This document shows, piece after piece, positions 1-11,299 of a stretch of 64,000 nt of DNA (positions are counted from its first letter, which is position 1; every line of letters begins with the position of its first letter). The stretch lies in contig JACMZG010001863.1 in NCBI GenBank assembly GCA_018340805.1, positions 56,483,080 through 56,547,079 on the forward strand. Reading direction: 5' to 3'. The position numbers and the translations under genes are program-made. This stretch comes from Microvelia longipes (Eukaryota; Arthropoda; Insecta; Hemiptera; Veliidae). The notes under the pieces were generated by a model, which saw nothing but the letters and a program-made list of their open reading frames with translations, was not told where the DNA came from and ran no database searches.

Positions 1-432
1 CCATTACAAAGCTCTCAAGGTTCCCAGCATATTTTTATTATTATATCATAAACACATCTGTCATAGATATATTAGTCTATGCGAGTTAATTCAACCCAAA
101 TGCATTTCTTAGTCGAGTTAATCTATTCCATGTTGTACAATTTTTCGGGTCAAATTCATTAGTAATGAGAAGTCTTGTAAACAAATAATATAAAGGACGG
201 ATTTAATAAATGTTTTCATTTACTTGGGATGAACAGAAAGTTTTAGTACTTCTTTATACAAAGCAGTGGTGGTCTATAGCCGTCATCATAGAAGAAAAGA
301 AATTGTTTTGGAGGCCTAAACAGGCAATTTTTTAAAAAATGTTTCCAAATGGAGACCAATCCTTTCCTTGCTGATTATTACAGGTTGTGCATCATAGTTC
401 AAATGGTGTCACTTCTATTTGTAAGGAAATAC
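1..432. other. AT-rich, no recognisable feature
   Basis: No open frame with coding character, no clear repeat and no RNA gene seen here. The last bases lead into the direct repeat that flanks the palindrome at 486-1002. Confidence 0.5.
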
Positions 433-1065
433 ACTGAGTTCTCCAAAATAAATGGGTTTTTTTCAATAGAAATGTTTTTTAACCTCTTGAAAGGAAATTT
501 AAACACAACAGCTTAAAGTTCTATAATAAAAAAAAAACTAATTATTTAGCTATATATATTTCACCTAACATTGTAGGTATCTTCAGGCATCACAGGTAAA
601 TTTTTACAAAATCATAGTTGACTAGATAATTACACAGACAAACAGAAAACTTAAAACTAATATCACAGTTAATTAAAACTAATTAACACAGTCAAATAAC
701 AATTAAAATAAATAAATTAATAAAAATAAAAAATAAAAACCGAAGTGAAATCTCACTTCGGTTTTTATTAATTTATTTATTTTAATTGTTATTTGACTAT
801 GTTAATTAGTTTTAATTAACTGTGATATTAGTTTTAAGTTTTCTGTTTGTCTGTGTAATTATCTAGTCAACTATGATTTTGTAAAAATTTACCTGTGATG
901 CCTGAAGATGCCTACAATGTTAGGTGAAATATATATAGCTAAATAATTAATTTTTGTTGTTATTATAGAACTTTAATGTTGTGTTTAAATTTCCTATCAA
1001 GATGTGGGAGTTCTATAAAATAAATAGTGCTACAAAAGAGAAATTTTTTAACCTCTTTTTAATGA
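433..1065. mobile_element. Fold-back element: near-perfect palindrome flanked by direct repeats
   Basis: Bases 486-748 and 753-1002 are reverse complements with a loop of about 4 nt centred near 750. The hairpin tip is cgaagtga/tcacttcg. By eye the arms differ at only a few positions plus a 12-13 nt A-rich insertion in the left arm. Outside the palindrome, 433-492 and 1008-1065 resemble each other in direct orientation; both contain ttttttaacctctt. No open reading frame lies inside. It reads as a recent fold-back or MITE insertion, or an inverted duplication. Transcription across it would give a long double-stranded RNA. Confidence 0.8.
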
Positions 1066-1314
1066 AATCTTCAAAACTTACTTTATTCTACTTTATACCG
1101 CAGGTACATTGGAAAAGTATTGTCTTTGCATAAAAAATGTAACAGTAGCTCTCTTTTACTTTTTTTCTTAGTCAAAATATTATCTAAAGAGAGGATTTTT
1201 ATCAAAAGAAAAATAATATGCAAACTCCAACCAAACATAATAAAAAATATTACTAAAAGTACATCATTAATTTATTTGTTTACAAGACTTCTACAGTTAA
1301 AGAGTTAGGTTTGA

Positions 1315-1405
1315 TTAGTAGAGAGAGTCAGGCTGCCGAAATGTGTGCAAGAGAAAACATTCTATTGGTTCCGTCTGATCCTTAGAGACCCCTCCAAGTA
1401 TCACA
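1315..1405 (-). CDS. Possible terminal exon, unknown gene (weak)
   Basis: On the minus strand a possible acceptor (ttattggacag) is followed by 29 open codons and a TAA. The stretch is clearly more G+C-rich than its surroundings. The peptide begins after one phase base, runs VILGGVSKDQTEPIECF and ends in QPDSLY. An AATAAA lies roughly 40 bases further downstream on the same strand. Against it: the phase does not join directly to the exon at 2878-2984, because that exon ends with one base of a codon and this one starts with one base. An unseen exon would be needed between them, and the plus strand is also open here. It may equally be a mobile-element remnant. Confidence 0.22.
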
Positions 1406-1975
1406 CTGTCCAATAACATTCTATCTTACGTTTATTATTGGCAGCCTATCAACCAACCAATCATATTATCAGCAGGTATATTTAATTAATGGATTATACG
1501 TTGTAATTAATACTCCCCCCTTCCATACAAAGTTTTATAAGAGTGAGTTTAATGTTTAAATAATACATAAATATATAAACCTCAGTGGACCCCCTTTAAA
1601 AACATCTCTCACCTCCTTTTCATGACCCCAACCTCGTTTCCCCTTTGAAAACCACTTAAAAATGACCATACAAAGCCTCGTGATTCATTAGGTATTAGCC
1701 TTATGGATTAATTATAAGTAAAAAAACAGCTAAACTTAAGCTTGAAGTATTGCTGTACTGATCCAAGCAAGAATCTCTTAAAACAAAATAATTATACTAC
1801 TCAAGAAGAAGTGAATTGAGAGTGGAGTTCATGAATTATAAACATAAGAAAGGAAAGTCTCTCCACTAAAGAAATGTTGAGTCATAGCAACAATTGACCT
1901 GTACAAGTTTTACATTAATAATATTTATCAGTGATAGTAATTTGTATTTGTTACATAATTTGCTTACTAAGCTCT
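1406..1975. other. No recognisable feature
   Basis: AT-rich sequence with a short pyrimidine-rich stretch near 1585-1650. No gene-like signal seen. Confidence 0.5.
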
Positions 1976-2460
1976 CATATTGACCCTAATTTTGCACATG
2001 AAGTGTTTATTAAGCAATGACAATGACCCTGATTTTTAAAATGTTTGTATGTTAAGGACTGATGATGACCCATTATAATTATTACCCCCGTACATAATTT
2101 ATTTGTTAAGCACTGACTATGACCCTAATTTTGTAAATCATTTATTTGTTAAGTACTGACAGTGACCCTAATTTTATACATTATTTATTTATTTATTTTT
2201 ATTTATTTACAAAATCAGTGGTAACTAATAAAAAAATAGCATCACTTTGTCAAATAAAAAAGAAAAAATAATAATTACAACATAGAAAAATCACTAACAC
2301 AATATATAGCATTCTCTGACAAATAGTTTTTAACTCAATAAAAGAAAAACTAGTGGTCCTACTCTAAAAATTCTAGGAGTATTTGTTTGTTAAGCACTGA
2401 TGATGACCCTAATTTTGTACATGATTAGTTTGTAAGCACTGACAATGACCCTTATTGCAT
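1976..2460. repeat. Degenerate tandem repeat, about 50-60 bp period, interrupted
   Basis: The words aagcactga and atgaccctaattttg recur about seven times (near 1981, 2015, 2050, 2110, 2150, 2390 and 2430). Units have diverged strongly, so this is an old array. The stretch 2190-2380 lacks the unit and looks like an insertion or a decayed part. Confidence 0.6.
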
Positions 2461-2877
2461 TAATGATGTGGTCATTGGCAGTTCATGTTAGGTTTCAAAA
2501 TGACCTGTTGACTGTTGCTATGACCAGCTGTTTACATTTTACATAGACTATTAATTATTATATTTATAAAAATGATTTAATTTTATAGGTGTAGCCAATC
2601 CAGATGGTATTTCTTTAACCTTTAAGTACAGACAAAGACTTCCAGAAGCAAAAAGTCTTAAATAAGGCCTTTAATCTTAACTAGGTCCTTCATTTTAAAT
2701 AAGGCTCTTTCCATATTCTACTTTTAGAATTCCACTTTTTTTTAAGATCTTTGATTGACATTATCAAACAAGAAATTAAACTCACTCTTATATTGATATT
2801 AAATTCATTTTAAACTTAAACTAAAATATTAGAGCAGAGAAAATGAGCTAAATGTAAGCGACTGGAATTAAAAATAC
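2461..2877. other. Probable intron sequence, nothing specific
   Basis: AT-rich sequence downstream (minus strand) of the exon at 2878-2984. No second exon is recognisable in it. Confidence 0.4.
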
Positions 2878-2984
2878 CTAGAGAAGGTTTATGAGGTTCA
2901 GGAGTGGTTGGGTGTTCGCTAGAGAGATCTGATTCCCCTCTAACGTCATCTTCTACTTCACCTCCTTCTTCCCTCTCTTCAGTC
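2878..2984 (-). CDS. Internal exon B of an unidentified gene
   Basis: A 107-nt exon on the minus strand. The acceptor is tgctctggttacag and the donor is CTAG followed by gtattt. It starts with one base that completes a codon, then has 35 sense codons, and ends with one base of the next. The peptide starts TEEREEGGEVEDDVRG, continues with a Ser/Glu stretch, and ends in a Pro-rich segment (TTPEPHKPSL). It is acidic and probably disordered, as in a linker or tail rather than a folded domain. Base composition is far more balanced than in the flanks. Its first base fits the two bases left over by exon A at 5564-5698, giving a lysine codon at the junction. I do not recognise the protein. Phase match, splice sites and composition support it; there is no homology evidence. 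Confidence 0.6.
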
Positions 2985-3628
2985 CTGTAACCAGAGCAAC
3001 AGGTTGTAATAAACAAAATACTAAATAATAAACAACAACATTAAGGCTTACGGACCAGGAGCGCCAGACAAGCTGTAAATGATTAAACATAGCTTCCCAA
3101 TCTCATTTATGAAATGTTAAAAGGTTTGCTGAGTGTTAATGACGGTGCTGATGCTAATGACGATTAATGTGGTAAAAACCACATATGAGGTAAAATGACG
3201 TTAAAATCCCATTTTGAAATATTAGTGCAAACACATTATTTTCCCCATATGAAAAGGGCATAAAAAGGAAAAGTAAAAAAAAACGAATAATAATATAATC
3301 AACTAAACTGATAATAAATTACAAACAAATAAAATTATTAGTTAAATAAATAAAGAAAAACATAACTAAATGTAGCGTGAAATCATATAGCGTGTTGAAA
3401 GAGTCTACCACACAAAAGACACGATGGAATTTCAAATGAAAACCGACATAAATAAATCACACGAATAAATAAACAGAATATAAAAACATTTAATAAGCAA
3501 AAAGAAAATTAAACACGGTTGAATAAAGAAAGCCAATACATGTTTCAAAGCACCACTTGGAAAGAGATACTATATTGTTTTCTGTAACCAAATTTTTCTT
3601 ATTTATCGTATATTTTACTTTCTATCAA
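2985..3628 (-). other. Intron sequence between exons A and B (part)
   Basis: This lies inside the inferred 2579-nt intron (2985-5563 on the minus strand). It is AT-rich, with no coding signal. Further left-to-right the intron holds an R3 copy and two transposable elements, annotated separately. Confidence 0.5.
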
Positions 3629-3800
3629 TTTTACTTTTTCTCATTTATACCGGTATACAGGAAAAGTATTGTGTTAGCACTAAAATTCCGATGAATTATC
3701 CGCTTCAAATGTTTTCAAAACATTTTGAGTGGTTTTTTCCAAAAAGTATGTGAGTGTGTTTGTTATCATCGTAGTTCCCAATGTGTTTTTATCCATTTGA
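3629..3800 (-). repeat. R3 dispersed repeat, minus-strand copy
   Basis: In reverse complement it shares the block found at 34255, 38640, 50915 and 59200: tgataacaaacacactc, then a G/A-rich middle, then cacaatacttttcc, a hairpin around the cggtata core, and an A-rich end. This copy is diverged and its outer limit is unclear. Confidence 0.55.
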
Positions 3801-4091
3801 AATGTAGTACCCTTGCGTACTGCATTAATCGGACTGATTAATATCAAAAAGTGAGCTAAGTTTTTTATTATTGATTTTATTATCCGCATTAGTTCAATTT
3901 CATAGAATGAAATGTATTCATTTTTTTTTTAAATGTTAACAATCAAATAATAGTTCAATTGAATTGATATTTGGCACAAGTAGACAAATTATAAGTTTAA
4001 ATTAGTACACAAAGTTTCATTTCAATACGTCTGATGTATCTATGGATTTTGTCAGATCACTAATGTAACGCATAATCAAGAGAGGTCAGTA

Positions 4092-5040
4092 ACTGAATGG
4101 GGTGCCATTCGTTGTCGCTCCAAATCGTTGGAGCTCCATGGAGCTCCAATGAATGGCGCGCCAACGAATTGCCTGCACTTACATTTTCTCACGTGATTTC
4201 TCTAAAAATTCATAGACGCTGCAAGTCGTTGGAGCGCCATTCGTTGGCGCTCCATATTGTTGGAGCTCCACTTTAAATGGAGCTCCAACGATGTGGAGCG
4301 CCTATAAATGGCGCTCCAACGAATTGGAGCGCCAACGATTACACCCGAAATCAATAATATTCGTTGGTGCTCCATGTTGTTGAAGCGCCATTTTAAGTGG
4401 AGCGCGAACGATTTGGAGCGTTCTTAAATGGCGCGCGAACAATTTTTATGCAAAAATTAATTAATTGCAGTTCTCCGAGCATAGTAGGGTTTAAGTAACT
4501 TTGCACTTGATAATTCAAGTATTTCGTCATAAGTTAATTTTGATTGGTTGGCTGCACTGTTTTGCATTATAAAAAAGTCAAGTTTGATTTATTACACTGT
4601 AATTATTGGAGCTCCAACGAATGGTGCGCCAACGAATTGCCTGCACTTTAGTTTTCTCGTGTGATTTCTCTAACAATTCATAGACGCTCCAAATCGTTCG
4701 AGCTCCATTTCAAATGGAGCTCCAACGATATGGAGCGCCAAAGAATGGCGCTCCAACGATTTGGAGCGTCTATGAATTGTTAGAGAAATCACGCGAGAAA
4801 ATTAAAGTGCAGGCAATTCGTTAACGCTCCATTCTTTGGCGCTCCATATCGTTGGAGCTCCACTTTAAATGGAGCTCGTACGATTTGGAGCGTCTATGAA
4901 TTTTTAGAGAAATCACACGAGAAAATTAAAGTGCAGGCAATTCGTTAACGCTCCATTCTTTGGCGCTCCATATCGTTGGAGCTCCACTTTAAATGGAGCT
5001 CCAACGATGTGGAGCGCCAACGACTGGTACCCACTGAATG
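4092..5040. mobile_element. G+C-rich palindromic fold-back transposon with 8-bp target duplication
   Basis: The element spans 4100-5032 and is bounded by direct repeats actgaatg at 4092-4099 and 5033-5040. Its ends are inverted repeats: gggtgccattcgttgtcgct on the left, and gggtaccagtcgttggcgct on the right in reverse complement. The interior is made of short self-complementary words (ggagctcc, ggcgctcc, ggcgcgcc) alternating with aacgaa/ttcgtt. It also holds a module of about 65 bp containing attgcctgcactt and gatttctct, present twice in each orientation (near 4157 and 4636 on plus; near 4765 and 4885 reversed). There is no open reading frame. It is much more G+C-rich than anything nearby. 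An 8-bp duplication is typical of hAT and P-type elements, but the terminal sequence does not tell me which. Confidence 0.75.
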
Positions 5041-5069
5041 AGTGACCACTGAATCAAGAGAGGTTATAA

Positions 5070-5236
5070 TACGACACACGGCTAAAATCAATTGATAGCG
5101 TGGGAAAAAATGTGAGGGAGCCAATGACGTTAGTCCTGGATGTTAAACCACGCCCTTAATTTCAAATCAGACCAACCTTATTGGTTCCTCAACACTATTT
5201 TCCCGCACTGTCAATTGATTTTAGCCGTGTGTCGTA
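5070..5236. mobile_element. MITE with ~50-bp terminal inverted repeats
   Basis: The ends are tacgacacacggctaaaatc and its reverse complement. The inverted match continues with small indels through tcaattgat, gggaaaa and ccaat for about 50 bp on each side, leaving an interior of about 60 bp. The outermost TA on both sides suggests a TA target duplication as in Tc1/mariner-type MITEs. Just outside lie two direct copies of a 24-bp word beginning gaatgagtgaccactgaatc (5036-5059 and 5248-5271). Confidence 0.75.
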
Positions 5237-5272
5237 CTTTAATAACAGAATGAGTGACCACTGAATCAAGAT

Positions 5273-5563
5273 TAGTATCAAATTTAGTAGAATTTAAAGA
5301 GGACCCAAACCTGTCTATATTTACTGGGCAATAGTAACCAAAAAAAAAGTATCATGATACTGTAATAAAGTAAAAAAAAAACTTTCAAAAATTAAAAAAA
5401 AAGTTGATAAAAAAGTGAGTAAATGAAATTCCAACTGGCTTTCGAAAACTCATCAGGTAGATTTTCTTGTTAGAGCTAATTAAATTAACTACCTTTTCAA
5501 AATCATTGCTTATATCAGTCAGTGGTGACTCTATCATCGATACAAGAAATAGATCTCACTTAC
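5273..5563 (-). other. Intron sequence adjoining exon A
   Basis: AT-rich, with A-runs near 5340-5400. It begins, on the minus strand, with the strong donor gtaagtgag that ends exon A. Confidence 0.5.
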
Positions 5564-5698
5564 TTAGATTTATGATTGGTGGAAGCATCGTGATGGGAGT
5601 GATCCTGTTGAGAAAGATCGTTATTCCTAGCTTCACTTGATTTCTTTGGTTGCTTCTGTTTGTAAGCCTCGGCAGCTTCTGATATGTGTTTGAACCAT
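5564..5698 (-). CDS. Internal exon A of an unidentified gene
   Basis: A 135-nt exon on the minus strand. The acceptor is gaatgtcatgtcttgcag and the donor is AATCTAA followed by gtaagtgag, close to consensus. It begins with one base completing a codon, has 44 sense codons and leaves two bases (AA). These join the first G of exon B at 2984 to give AAG. The peptide starts WFKHISEAAEAYKQKQ, an amphipathic helix-like segment, and continues into a Lys/Ser/Asn/Gln-rich stretch with a histidine cluster (DHSHHD). The W-x3-I-x2-A pattern followed by a charged tail is reminiscent of the last helix of a PH domain, but that is only a resemblance. Further exons were not found. I am fairly sure this is coding and do not know the gene. 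Confidence 0.65.
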
Positions 5699-6103
5699 CT
5701 GCAAGACATGACATTCAGTGTTAGATGCATTTGTTTTAACAAGAGTAACAGGTCTGGCAAAGACCAGTAGCTCATTGACACAGAAAAAACTACATATATC
5801 AGAAATTAATTTCGCGGCACAGAACCTCAGTACTACAGGAGTAGTAATTCATTCAAGGTAATGGTTGTGGCTAATGCGGGTGCAATCATAACAAACCAAA
5901 TCGGATACAGGGTACCTCGGAAGTTTTCCTCAATAAATCGGATTCGCCTAGTTTTTTACAGCTCTCTGTTGACCACTAAAATTTAAGGAGCTGCAGTGTA
6001 TATCTTTTAACTGATGTAAGGCCCAAACTAAGACAATAATAGCAGAAATGGGGACGTTTCGGGCAAGCTAACCATAATCATGCTTTCCAGGAAATACTAA
6101 ACC
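5699..6103. other. Probable intron; trace of an R8 repeat
   Basis: The polypyrimidine and acceptor region of exon A is at the left edge. Around 5880-5950 the words ggtacctcgga, ttcctca and cggattcgc recall, in reverse orientation, the R8 repeat at 47925. Nothing else stands out. Confidence 0.35.
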
Positions 6104-6915
6104 CACGCGATTCAAAGAGAGTTGTAAGGTTGGCAATACCAATGGCGGGAAAACGAAAGGGTGATGGAATTTTTTTTATCATAGGATTTGCATGGGACCC
6201 GCTGAAAATTCTTCTTTTATTCCTTTATTGTTCGTTAATTTGTGATAAATGAGGTAAAAATTAATAGAACGACCATCGGTGCTTAAAAAAATGGCCAATA
6301 TTTCATAGATAAATACTTCGATTATTCCAGGATTTTAAATATAGAATCAGGCTCTTATCACTACAGACTTGGATTTGTCCGATTTAACCCAAAAATAATA
6401 AAACCTAAACGGATGATTTAAACAAACATTTTACAAAAGCGTGAATTTATTGAGTTATTTATTATTTTAGTGTGTAAAAAAATTGATTGATAATTAAAAC
6501 ACCATTACGGTGAAAATCGGCTTGTTATCAGTTAATTTAAATACCTGTTACAACTAATTTAATGCAATTAAATGGTAATTTTGTGTGTTTGTGCAAACTA
6601 AAATTATTTAAAAGTAACATTAATTAACACTAACTAAAATAAAACACTATATTATGATCTTCATCTTCTTATCACACTATTTAAATACTCGTGACAACCC
6701 ATTAAAACGCTATTTTCAATGAAATAGTGATTCCACTGAGTTCATACGCCCTAAAATTAACTAAATTAAAGCACTTTGATAAAAAATTTAAAGAAATAAT
6801 CGTCACAAATAAGAAAAACCAAAAAATCCCCATAAGGACTTTAACAACGATCACCCTTTCGTTATCAATTTCTTATCAGCGACGGTGGCGCTGCTACGGA
6901 CTTTGAATCGCGAAT
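6104..6915. mobile_element. R4 element, copy 1 (about 0.8 kb)
   Basis: It matches 41557-42361 almost throughout in direct orientation, with scattered substitutions and small indels. The outer ends are inverted repeats (cgcgattcaaag and ctttgaatcgcg). About 50-70 bp inside, a second inverted similarity appears (gaaagggtgat near 6155, and gatcaccctttcgtt near 6850). There is no open reading frame. It is a non-autonomous DNA transposon by structure. The left end of this copy has lost the outermost att seen in copy 2. Confidence 0.75.
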
Positions 6916-7055
6916 ATTAAAATATAATTCAAAATTAAAAAAGGCATATTGTGAAAATTCATTAGAAGAGCGCATTATTTAAAAAAAAAAACATTCATTA
7001 AAGAAAAACCAAATATATCTTAAAAATTAATTGGACGATGAATATCGTTAAAATT

Positions 7056-7128
7056 AATCGATTCTAAAACTACTATCAAGTAGTTATAGAATCGATTTTA
7101 TGGAACAGCGTAGGCGCTGTTTCATGAA
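7056..7128. repeat. Two adjacent hairpins
   Basis: The first hairpin is aatcgattctaaaactact (7056-7074) pairing, with one bulge, with the matching arm up to about 7095. It is followed directly by tggaacagcg / cgctgtttca (7101-7124) around a 4-nt loop. Both stems are nearly perfect, and no gene is near. They may be remnants of inverted-repeat elements. Confidence 0.6.
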
Positions 7129-7700
7129 ATCGTATTAAAGTAAGGTTAGCAGTAGGCAAGATATAGAGCTGATTAATAAATTATTAGGTTAGATAGAAAG
7201 AGTGAGAGTAGAGAACTAGAACATGATTTCGCTTTTATCAGGTATATTTATCACTGAAGTTCTTGTAAACCTAAGTCGACCATAGTCGTACACTCATACC
7301 ACACTCTCCAACTTATAACTTGATAAAAAAAATAAATTTAGCTTCAAATCAAACATGAAGCCTAAGGAATTTTGGTCGACTTGAGCCTCGACTGAAACGC
7401 AGCGTTAGAATTGGGGAACGCTTTGCGGCGCCCGCAACTCCCTCTTATAAGTAGTATTTAATTTCAATAGTATTGAATTTGAGATTTGAGCTTTAGTGAA
7501 TTTTTAAAATTTGTGCAGTCATTTTTTCGGGTCATAATGTCATAGATACTTGAACCATACACATTAGGATATGGCTCTAGGGCTTTAGATATGCAACCAC
7601 TTTGCTTAAAGATAGTATTTAACGTGCTTATCAAAATTCTTAAAGAACAACTGTAGAACCCCCCCCCCCCCCCCCGTGAGGTTATAATACACCTAAAAGG
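7129..7700. other. No gene; poly-C tract
   Basis: Mostly unique AT-rich sequence. A run of 17 C (about 7659-7675) stands immediately before the minisatellite. A G+C-richer patch at 7375-7445 shows no open frame of note. Confidence 0.5.
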
Positions 7701-7704
7701 TAGC

Positions 7705-8245
7705 GACACAAACCGTGAGTTACCAACACAAACTAATAGGTAACAATACAAACCGTGAGTTACCAACAAATAATAGGTAACAATACAAACCGGAGTTACC
7801 AACAAACTAAGAGGTAACAATACAAACCGTGAGTTACCAACACAAACTAAGAGGTAACAATACAAACCGTGAGTTACCAACACAAACTAGAGGTAACAAT
7901 ACACAACCCGTGAGTTACCAACACAAACTAAGAGGTAACAATACAAAGTACCGTAAGAGTTACCAACAACACAAACTAATAGGTAACAATACAAACCGTG
8001 AGTTACCAACACAAACTAAGAGGTAACAATACAAACAGTGAGTTACCAACACAAACTAAGAGGTAACAGTACAATCAGTGAGTTAACAACAAAAACTAAG
8101 AGGTAACAATACAAACCGTGAGTTACCAACACAAACTAAGAGGTAACAGCACAAACCGTGAGTTACCAACACAAACTAGAGGTAACAATACAAACCGTGA
8201 GTTACCAACACAAACTAAGAGGTAACAATACAAAATGTGAGGCAA
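7705..8245. repeat. Minisatellite, 40-bp unit, about 13-14 copies
   Basis: The unit contains gtgagttaccaacacaaact and aagaggtaacaatacaa. Copies are regular, with small deletions in several (near 7760, 7790, 7890 and 8180). Open frames across it on both strands are by-products of the repeat, not genes. Confidence 0.95.
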
Positions 8246-8746
8246 CAACTCTATAAGCCAACAACGACCCGAATCAGCCACAAGGAGGCATCACCGCTAA
8301 AACGCATAGACGTAGCTAGGTATATTTGTAACTCCAAGACCACGCCACGAGTTCATCTTTAATCAAGTATGAAATATTGACGAATCTAAAATGTAAATTA
8401 GAGTGAAAAGGTCAGTAATGTAGGTAGGTGCGTGTGTAAGTAAGTAAATGGTGTATGCGTGTAAGTTTTTACAGGAAGTATTATAAGGTGTGACTGAGAC
8501 AGTCATATGTGACATCGCAGTCAGGCCAGTGATAGTGTTGCTCATAGGTAAATATAGGTATAAATAGAATCAACCAGAGAACCTACACCTATCACCCTCT
8601 CGTCTAGACAGTGACACTCTAGACGGGAAATTATTTCTTCTTCTTATACAAGAGGGTGATTCAATGTATCAAGCACGACCAATATGAGCATGGATGCTTC
8701 CTTTAACAAGAAAATAAATAGACTGCATAGGACTTCCCAAGATATA
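8246..8746. other. No recognisable feature
   Basis: A mixed-composition region. An inverted pair, gtctagacagtgac / ctctagacggg, occurs near 8602-8630. No coding signal seen. Confidence 0.4.
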
Positions 8747-10144
<1,398 letters not shown>

Positions 10145-10902
10145 GATACAAATAAGTATCGATAATGAGAACAGTTACTACAACTACGAAGCGAATAATG
10201 AGTCGGGTCTTTAGATGACACGAACGAGACTTAAGTGTCAGTGTTGGGAGTAATAAACACTCAGGAGAGACATAATAGTAATCTTCATTGATATACATAT
10301 CCGCATAATCTGTTTCCAAAGTTATGGCCATGAAGGTTTTAGGTCTCTAGGAGACGATAGCATCAATATAGAAAATGAACCTGACGTTTCGTTTTCACTC
10401 AGGGATACATCTTTAGGGATCTAGCAAATCAATCTGCCTTCAAGAGAATCACCATCAGCATCATATTCGGGTTTTATTTGGACGACTCTAATGTTTCGCT
10501 TCAGCCAAAATGTATCAAATCTTGGTAATTACATATTAAAACTAAACGCTTAACTGGATTTCATTTATGATTTCCTCCGTACCCTGAAGATACCCCCCCC
10601 CTAGTGGAAACAAAACGGATTCATCATCTAGCTTTTACAACAACTGTGTTTCAGGCATATCTGAAACAATTTAACACTAACAATCGGCAGGGAGTACGTT
10701 GTTGAGTCATACTTTCAACCTCCACTCATCTCGGACTAACTTCGATAAACTTAAAAAGGATACCTAAAGATATAAAGATATCTTCAAAGTGCATAAGAGT
10801 AACAAGTATTAAGACTTTCAAAATAAAAAATTTAATAAAAGAGCAACTGGCAAGTGACATGCTTAGAAACATGTTGAACTTTAAAGATAACTCAATCTTT
10901 AG
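10145..10902. other. Non-repeat region with possible decayed coding sequence (minus strand)
   Basis: Reading the minus strand from about 10530 down to 10330 gives protein-like sequence in one frame, with peptides such as KRNIRVVQIKPEYDADGDS and then DVSLSENETSGSFS, interrupted by a single TAG. It continues after a frame change into a 95-codon frame (10331-10044) with a hydrophobic segment. Composition is more balanced than the flanks. This pattern suits a decayed gene or transposon ORF. I cannot name the family, and chance is not excluded. Confidence 0.25.
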
Positions 10903-11067
10903 AGCTAGCTTACGTTGGACTTAACAATATTAAGACTCGATGCAAAACTAAATTAACTCTCGAGTCAATAAGCAGTGACAGTGACGAAATAGAGTGGAGA
11001 CTAGAACAGACAGACACCTTTATTCAAAAAGAGGAAATTGATAGAGGGAACAAAGGTACTAGATCAA
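10903..11067 (+). CDS. Possible internal exon, unknown gene (weak)
   Basis: A plus-strand segment open for 65 codons in one frame (10878-11075). It is bounded by a fair acceptor (aactcaatctttag) and a perfect-looking donor (tcaa followed by gtaagtaaag). The enclosed 165 nt encode a peptide with LNNIKTRCKTKLTLESISS, then SDEIEWRLEQTDTFIQKEE, mixed charge and hydrophilic. No domain is recognised. The in-frame stop falls just past the donor, as expected for a real exon end. It lies on the opposite strand from exons A and B, so it would be a different gene. It could also be a mobile-element relic. Confidence 0.3.
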
Positions 11068-11299
11068 GTAAGTAAAGTATTAAGCTAGACACCCAATTCC
11101 AGAGTCCTGTAACCAAAAGGACTTCGTAGGCTGACTAGTTAGTCAGCCTCTAAATTGGTTAAATAACAATTTGCCAGGCTTGGTGCAAGGTTTTAATGCT
11201 TGGTTTATTATATTTATTATAATAATCTTCAAATATACAATAATCATAATAATTAATAGTAATACATATATTATAAAATACTTTCTTATTTGAGAACTA

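Noticed and set aside
7464..8026. 139-codon minus and 65-codon plus frames
   Set aside because: Both run through the 40-bp minisatellite; they are translations of the repeat.
7705..8245. CRISPR array
   Set aside because: Regular 40-bp repeat has no unique spacers, and the context is eukaryotic. The same applies to the other tandem arrays.
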